The notes below the pieces were generated by a model that ran no database searches, was not told the origin of the DNA, and was given only the letters and a program-made list of their open reading frames with translations. Both the position numbers and the translations under genes were made by a program. From the NCBI GenBank assembly GCA_963837325.1, contig CAWIMV010000001.1, positions 2,542,001-2,606,000 on the forward strand: a stretch of DNA of 64,000 nucleotides. Direction: 5' to 3'. Source of the DNA: CAVQKZ01 sp963837325. Its GTDB lineage: Bacteria; Actinomycetota; Actinomycetes; Mycobacteriales; Jatrophihabitantaceae. Shown piece after piece: positions 60,012 to 64,000 of this stretch (the first letter of the stretch is position 1; each line of letters starts with the position of its first letter).

Positions 60012-61345
60012 GTGAGCAATCAACGGCCGTCGGCCCTGCGAGCCACTATTCCAGCAACGCGGGCGGATCGGATCACTCGAATGCCGCAGCCGCTGCCCGG
60101 CCCGAGCCGGTGGCCGACGAGCACAACGCGCCGAAGTACGACCTGCGCGAACAGGTAGCCCTCGCCGTCCGATTGGGCTGGTACCTGGCCGAGGTCAGGG
60201 GCCGCACCTGGTGGAAGGGCAACCGGCCTGCCGCGGAGGGATTGCCGGCCGTGCCGGACCACCCACTGCCACTGCGCCCGCAGCGGACCCTCGCCGAATC
60301 ACGCCAGCAGGCGTTCGACGCATTGATCTGCCTATCCGTCCAGCTGCAAGTCACCGCCCCGCCGGCCATCGACGGTCCGCCGACCGGCGAGCCGTTCGCG
60401 CCCAGGCTCGCGGCGCTGATGGCCCCGCTGAACGCGAATGGCGGTGCGCTGCTCGAGCCGCTCCGGCCGGAGGACACTGCCGGCCGCGACGAGCGCGAAA
60501 AGGCGTGGCTGCCGCTCGCCGAGCTCATCCACGACTGGGACGCCGCGATCCAGGACGAGCTCACCGCCCGCGCCGATATCCTGGCCTGTGGCTACCTGCT
60601 CGGCCGCGGCCTTGCCGAAATCTACTGGGCGCTGGGTCCTGCCGACGAACAACTGTGCGCCGACGGCAAATCGCCCTCGGCGGGCTCCTGGGGCTTCCTG
60701 CTCCACGAGGTCCGCCGGCATGAGCTCAGCCGAATGGTCGGTCGCATCGCGCCGTACGTCGACCCACTCACTCCCGCTGCGGTGTCCGGAAGTCTCGAGG
60801 CCTGGGGTTACGTGGCCGCCGAAGCGAAGTGGTGCGGGCGCAACGACGCGCCGACCGAGCTCTACGAACAGCTGCGCCGTTGGTACCAATTGCTGATCCT
60901 CGGCCAGGATCCGACCACCCTGGTCAAGCCGTCGATGATTCTGCGCGGCAGGCACACCACGCTGCGGATCTTTCGTGCGTTCTGGCCACAGCTGATCATC
61001 GGCGGGCTCAGCCTCGGTGTCGTCGCTGCGCTCGTGATCCTGCTCAGCACCGACCACGGCAGCCCGCTGCTCACGTCGTTGCTCGCCCTCGCCGGAACCA
61101 TCGGGCTGAGCGCCTCCACGCTTACCGCGAAAGCGAAGAGCGCCACCCAGTCGTTGGTTACCCGACTGCGCCAGAGTGCATACAGCGATCTCGTCGCGAT
61201 CGCGGTCACCAACGTTCCGCCCTACCCCGACGACGAGCGCAAATCGACTCCGGACAGCAGGTCCACGAGACACCGGATCGTCGAGCAGGCGGTCACCGAG
61301 CGCACCATCGCCTGCCCGACTTCGCTCACGCTCTCGGCGCCCTGA
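60008..61345 (+). CDS. Unknown protein with two membrane helices, coupled to the phosphoesterase
   Basis: A 445-residue protein I do not recognise. About 300 N-terminal residues are soluble and mainly helical (LREQVALAVRLGWYLAEVRGRTW, ADILACGYLLGRGLAEIYWALG, SWGFLLHEVRRHELSRMVGRIAPYV), then two helices about residues 325-375 (FWPQLIIGGLSLGVVAALVILLS; LLTSLLALAGTIGLSASTLTA) and a short positively charged tail. The start overlaps the phosphoesterase stop (ATGA), so the two proteins are very likely made together and may form a membrane-anchored complex that localises the unsecreted hydrolase. Confidence 0.7.
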   Translation: MSEQSTAVGPASHYSSNAGGSDHSNAAAAARPEPVADEHNAPKYDLREQVALAVRLGWYLAEVRGRTWWKGNRPAAEGLPAVPDHPLPLRPQRTLAESRQQAFDALICLSVQLQVTAPPAIDGPPTGEPFAPRLAALMAPLNANGGALLEPLRPEDTAGRDEREKAWLPLAELIHDWDAAIQDELTARADILACGYLLGRGLAEIYWALGPADEQLCADGKSPSAGSWGFLLHEVRRHELSRMVGRIAPYVDPLTPAAVSGSLEAWGYVAAEAKWCGRNDAPTELYEQLRRWYQLLILGQDPTTLVKPSMILRGRHTTLRIFRAFWPQLIIGGLSLGVVAALVILLSTDHGSPLLTSLLALAGTIGLSASTLTAKAKSATQSLVTRLRQSAYSDLVAIAVTNVPPYPDDERKSTPDSRSTRHRIVEQAVTERTIACPTSLTLSAP

Positions 61346-61482
61346 CCGGGCCGTCAAGCAGATCGAGCAGTGCCTACGCCGGACCGGTCGGCGCTCGGGC
61401 CGCCCAACCACCCCGCTGGGTTATGTCGGTGAGTTGGATCGAGTTCCGCGCGGCCAGTAAATCGTCGCGACATCCGCTGGGT

Positions 61483-63045
61483 CTATTCCCATTCGATGGT
61501 GCCGGGGGGTTTGGACGTCACGTCCAGGACGACGCGGTTCACTTCGCGGACTTCGTTGGTGATGCGGGTGGAGATCCGCTCGAGGACGTCGTAGGGCACC
61601 CGGGTCCAGTCGGCGGTCATCGCGTCCTCGGATGACACCGGCCGCAGCACGACCGGATGGCCGTAGGTGCGCCCGTCGCCCTGGACGCCGACGGAGCGCA
61701 CGTCGGCCAACAGGACGACCGGGCACTGCCAGATCTCGCGGTCCAGGCCGGCGGCCGAGAGCTCTGCGCGGGCGATCGCATCGGCCCGGCGCAGCACGTC
61801 GAGGCGCTCGGCGGTCACGGCGCCGACGATGCGGATGCCCAGCCCGGGTCCGGGGAACGGCTGGCGCCACACGATCTCCGGGGGCAAACCGAGCTGCTCG
61901 CCGACGCGGCGGACCTCGTCCTTGAACAGCGTGCGCAGCGGCTCGACCAGCGCGAACTGCAGATCGTCGGGCAGCCCGCCCACGTTGTGATGGCTCTTGA
62001 TGTTCGCCGTTCCTGAGCCGCCGCCGGACTCGACCACGTCGGGATAGAGCGTCCCCTGCACGAGGAACTCGACGCTCTCGCCGTGCGCGCCGGCATCAGC
62101 GACGACCTCGCGGGCCGCCGCCTCGAACACCCGGATGAACTCGCGGCCGATGATCTTGCGCTTCTCCTCCGGGTCGCTGACCCCGGCCAGCGCGTCGAGA
62201 AACTGATCGACGGCGTCGATGACCTTGAGCCGCACTCCGGTAGCCGCGACGAAATCCCGCTCGACCTGCTCGGCCTCGCCCGCGCGCAGCAGTCCGTGGT
62301 CGACGAAGACGCACGTCAGCTGATCACCGACCGCGCGCTGCACGAGTGCGGCGGCCACCGCGGAGTCGACGCCTCCGGACAGCCCGCACACCAACCGCTT
62401 GTCTCCCACCTGAGCGCGGATGGTGGCGACCTGCTCGTCGATGATGTTGGCCTCGGTCCAGCTCGCGCGGGCGCCGGCGATGTCGTACAGGAAGTGCCGG
62501 AGGATCGCCTGGCCGTGCTCGGAGTGCAGCACCTCGGGATGGAACTGCACGCCGGCCAGCCCGCGCGAGACGTCCTCGAACGCGGCAACCGGAGCGCCGA
62601 TCGTCGACGCCGACACCGTGAACCCGGGCGGAGGAGTGGTCACCGCATCGCCGTGACTCATCCAGACCTGCTGCGCCGCCGGTAGTCCGCGCAGCAGCAC
62701 GCCCGGCGCGGAGACCGTCAGCGCGGCCCGACCGAACTCCGAGTCGCCGGTGTGCGCGACCTCGCCGCCGAGGGCGTCGGCCATCGCCTGGAAGCCGTAG
62801 CAGATCCCGAACACCGGGACCCCGGCCGTGAACAGCGCCGGATCGGTCTGCGGCGCCCCCGGCGTGTAGACGCTCGCCGGGCCGCCGGACAGGATGATCG
62901 CCTTGGGCCGGCGGGCGACCAACTCGGTGATCGGTGTCGTGTGCGGAACGATCTCGGAGTAGACGTGGGCCTCGCGGACCCGCCGGGCGATCAGCTGCGC
63001 GTACTGGGCGCCATAGTCGACGACCAGCACGAGATCGGCCTGCAT
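61483..63045 (-). CDS. guaA: GMP synthase (glutamine-hydrolysing)
   Basis: Converts XMP to GMP using glutamine. The 520-residue protein has the class I amidotransferase domain (VLVVDYGAQYAQLIARRVREAHVYSEIVPH, SGGPASVY, VFGICYGFQAMADALGG with the Cys, GVQFHPEVLHSEHG with the His/Glu), the PP-loop ATP domain (LVCGLSGGVDSAVAAALVQRAVG) and the C-terminal dimer domain ending TSKPPGTIEWE. TAGACT (63057-63052) ends 6 nt before the ATG, so the mRNA is probably leaderless. Confidence 0.97.
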   Translation of the reverse strand: MQADLVLVVDYGAQYAQLIARRVREAHVYSEIVPHTTPITELVARRPKAIILSGGPASVYTPGAPQTDPALFTAGVPVFGICYGFQAMADALGGEVAHTGDSEFGRAALTVSAPGVLLRGLPAAQQVWMSHGDAVTTPPPGFTVSASTIGAPVAAFEDVSRGLAGVQFHPEVLHSEHGQAILRHFLYDIAGARASWTEANIIDEQVATIRAQVGDKRLVCGLSGGVDSAVAAALVQRAVGDQLTCVFVDHGLLRAGEAEQVERDFVAATGVRLKVIDAVDQFLDALAGVSDPEEKRKIIGREFIRVFEAAAREVVADAGAHGESVEFLVQGTLYPDVVESGGGSGTANIKSHHNVGGLPDDLQFALVEPLRTLFKDEVRRVGEQLGLPPEIVWRQPFPGPGLGIRIVGAVTAERLDVLRRADAIARAELSAAGLDREIWQCPVVLLADVRSVGVQGDGRTYGHPVVLRPVSSEDAMTADWTRVPYDVLERISTRITNEVREVNRVVLDVTSKPPGTIEWE

Positions 63046-63100
63046 GTTCGCAGTCTACGGACCGGCGGCGCCGAGCCAGGTTCTGTGGTGGGATCACAGC

Positions 63101-63628
63101 GTGGCGCGTTTCGTGGCGTTCCTTCGGGCGGTGAACCTCGGCCAGCGGAGGGTGAAGATGGCCACCGTCCGCGACGTGCTCTCCGGCCTCGGTTTGGACG
63201 ACGTGGACAGCTTCGCGAACAGCGGCAACCTGCTGTTCTCCGCCACCGGCCGGGCGTCCGACCACCAGGACGCCATCCGCTCGGCGCTGGAGGCCGAGTT
63301 CGGGCTGGAGCTCACGACGTTCGTCCGCACCGCCCGGCAGGTGCGGTCGCTGGCAACCGAGAAGCCGTTCGGCCCCATCGCCCGAGGGCACACGCACTTC
63401 GCACTGCTCACGTTGGCCCCGCTCACCGCCAAGGAGAGAAAGGCGGTCGCGGCCCTCTCCAACGGGCACGACGAGGTCGTCATCCGCGGCCGGGACGTGC
63501 ACTGGCTCATCCGCTCGCGCTCACCCGAGACCACGCTCGGAGCGAAGAAGTGGCAGGAGGCGCTGCCGGACAATCCGACGACGGCTCGCAACACGACGAT
63601 GCTCGAGCGATTGGTGCGAAAACTCTAG
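63101..63628 (+). CDS. DUF1697 family protein
   Basis: A 175-residue protein with the DUF1697 signature: ARFVAFLRAVNLGQRRVKMATVRDVLSGLGLDDVDSFANSGNLLFSA, then LELTTFVRTARQVRSLA and the C-terminal PTTARNTTMLERLVRKL. Function of the family is unknown. GTG at 63101 begins the conserved part; TGGGAT ends 6 nt before it. Divergent from guaA across 55 bp. Confidence 0.85.
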   Translation: MARFVAFLRAVNLGQRRVKMATVRDVLSGLGLDDVDSFANSGNLLFSATGRASDHQDAIRSALEAEFGLELTTFVRTARQVRSLATEKPFGPIARGHTHFALLTLAPLTAKERKAVAALSNGHDEVVIRGRDVHWLIRSRSPETTLGAKKWQEALPDNPTTARNTTMLERLVRKL

Positions 63629-63660
63629 GAAGCTGGCCGGGACGGCCTAGTGGCGGCCGG

Positions 63661-64000
63661 TCACGACGGCCACGGGTAACGCAGCCCGGTGAGGTCCTCG
63701 CTGACCTGCCAGAGCCGCCGGGCCAGGCGTTCGTCCTGCGCACACGCTGACAACCGGGCCGGGCCGATGCGTCCGCGGGTTTCGCCGAACCGTTGTGGAC
63801 CGGTGTAAAAACCGGGCTCGGCCTGCGTGGCCGCATACAGCGTCGGACGGGCGCCGGCCGCCGCCGACTGCGTGAAGACCTTGACCAGCATCGGGGCGAC
63901 CGTGCGCATCAGCGGCCGAGCACCCATCCCTTGGCGATCGCCAACGAGCCCGGTGGCGCAGAGGCCCGGGTGCGCCGCGACCGAGGTCAGCGCCAGGCCG
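63661..64000 (-). CDS. Short-chain dehydrogenase-like protein, C-terminal part (cut by window edge)
   Basis: The frame is open from the right edge to a stop at 63661. The visible 112 residues read LALTSVAAHPGLCATGLVGD, the usual post-catalytic segment of extended SDRs of the retinol-dehydrogenase / protochlorophyllide reductase-like type (AHPGxxxT), followed by ATQAEPGFYTGPQRFGETRGRIGPARLSACAQDERLARRLWQVSEDLTGL, their characteristic C-terminus. The nucleotide-binding and catalytic parts lie outside the window. Confidence 0.75.
   Translation of the reverse strand, partial: GLALTSVAAHPGLCATGLVGDRQGMGARPLMRTVAPMLVKVFTQSAAAGARPTLYAATQAEPGFYTGPQRFGETRGRIGPARLSACAQDERLARRLWQVSEDLTGLRYPWPS

Noticed and set aside
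61346..61482. Gene or RNA in the gap before the guaA stop
   Set aside because: 137 bp with no open frame of note, no terminator-like stem with T-run and no repeat.

Overview
The window is chromosomal DNA from a high-GC Gram-positive bacterium (Actinomycetota). The evidence is GC-rich third codon positions throughout, many GTG starts, actinobacterial families (PerM/DUF6350, DUF3017, DUF5336, a Rv0948c-type chorismate mutase, LpqI-like GH3 lipoprotein) and gene order shared with Mycobacterium tuberculosis: chorismate mutase, uvrD1/pcrA, sucC, sucD, a DUF5336 protein, perM, purN, purH (compare Rv0948c-Rv0957), folD with DUF3017 (compare Rv3356c-Rv3355c) and cdd-deoA-add (compare Rv3315c-Rv3313c). 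I cannot name the genus. I see no rRNA, tRNA, CRISPR array, insertion sequence or prophage.

Layout. 1-3.7 kb: upp (cut by the left edge) diverges from deoC and two aldehyde dehydrogenase genes, the second degenerate. 3.8-5.9 kb: a small XRE regulator, a 484-bp gene-poor stretch full of inverted repeats, and an acidic internally duplicated protein. 5.9-11.5 kb: divergent glpD/glpK, a luciferase-like oxidoreductase and an LpqI-like lipoprotein. 11.5-21.6 kb: nucleoside uptake and catabolism (BMP lipoprotein, ABC ATPase, two permeases, cdd, deoA, and add), with a DrrAB-type exporter lying between deoA and add. 21.8-32.9 kb: housekeeping genes (2'-5' RNA ligase family, trpS, CNNM/CBS protein, icd, DUF885, PaiB-like, mdh, DUF3017, folD, purH, purN). 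32.9-43.4 kb: perM, two proline-rich membrane proteins, sucD, sucC, a B12-binding protein, pcrA, an APC permease and chorismate mutase. 43.4-46.7 kb: a PspC-type sensor kinase and response regulator with a divergent PspC protein. 46.7-57.4 kb: a predicted N-acetylmuramic acid (MurNAc) salvage locus. 57.5-61.3 kb: an SDR and a coupled phosphoesterase/unknown membrane protein pair. 61.5-64 kb: guaA, a DUF1697 protein and an SDR cut by the right edge.

How the parts work together. Nucleosides imported by the BMP/ABC system would be deaminated (cdd, add), phosphorolysed (deoA), the uracil salvaged (upp) and deoxyribose-5-phosphate cleaved to glyceraldehyde-3-phosphate and acetaldehyde (deoC), which the aldehyde dehydrogenase can oxidise. 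In the 47-57 kb locus a secreted NamZ-type muramidase and a serine hydrolase would release MurNAc, a sugar ABC importer would bring it in unphosphorylated, a BadF-family kinase would phosphorylate it and MurQ would convert it to GlcNAc-6-phosphate.

The strongest regulatory find is a complete transcription attenuator before the chorismate mutase gene: a 21-codon leader peptide with four Tyr and one Phe codons, a pause hairpin, an antiterminator and a rho-independent terminator. A second theme is that more than twenty genes have a -10 hexamer (mostly TAGNNT or CAGNNT) ending 6-8 nt before the start codon, the arrangement expected for leaderless mRNAs. Three convergent or gene-end gaps carry short repeats in inverted pairs.
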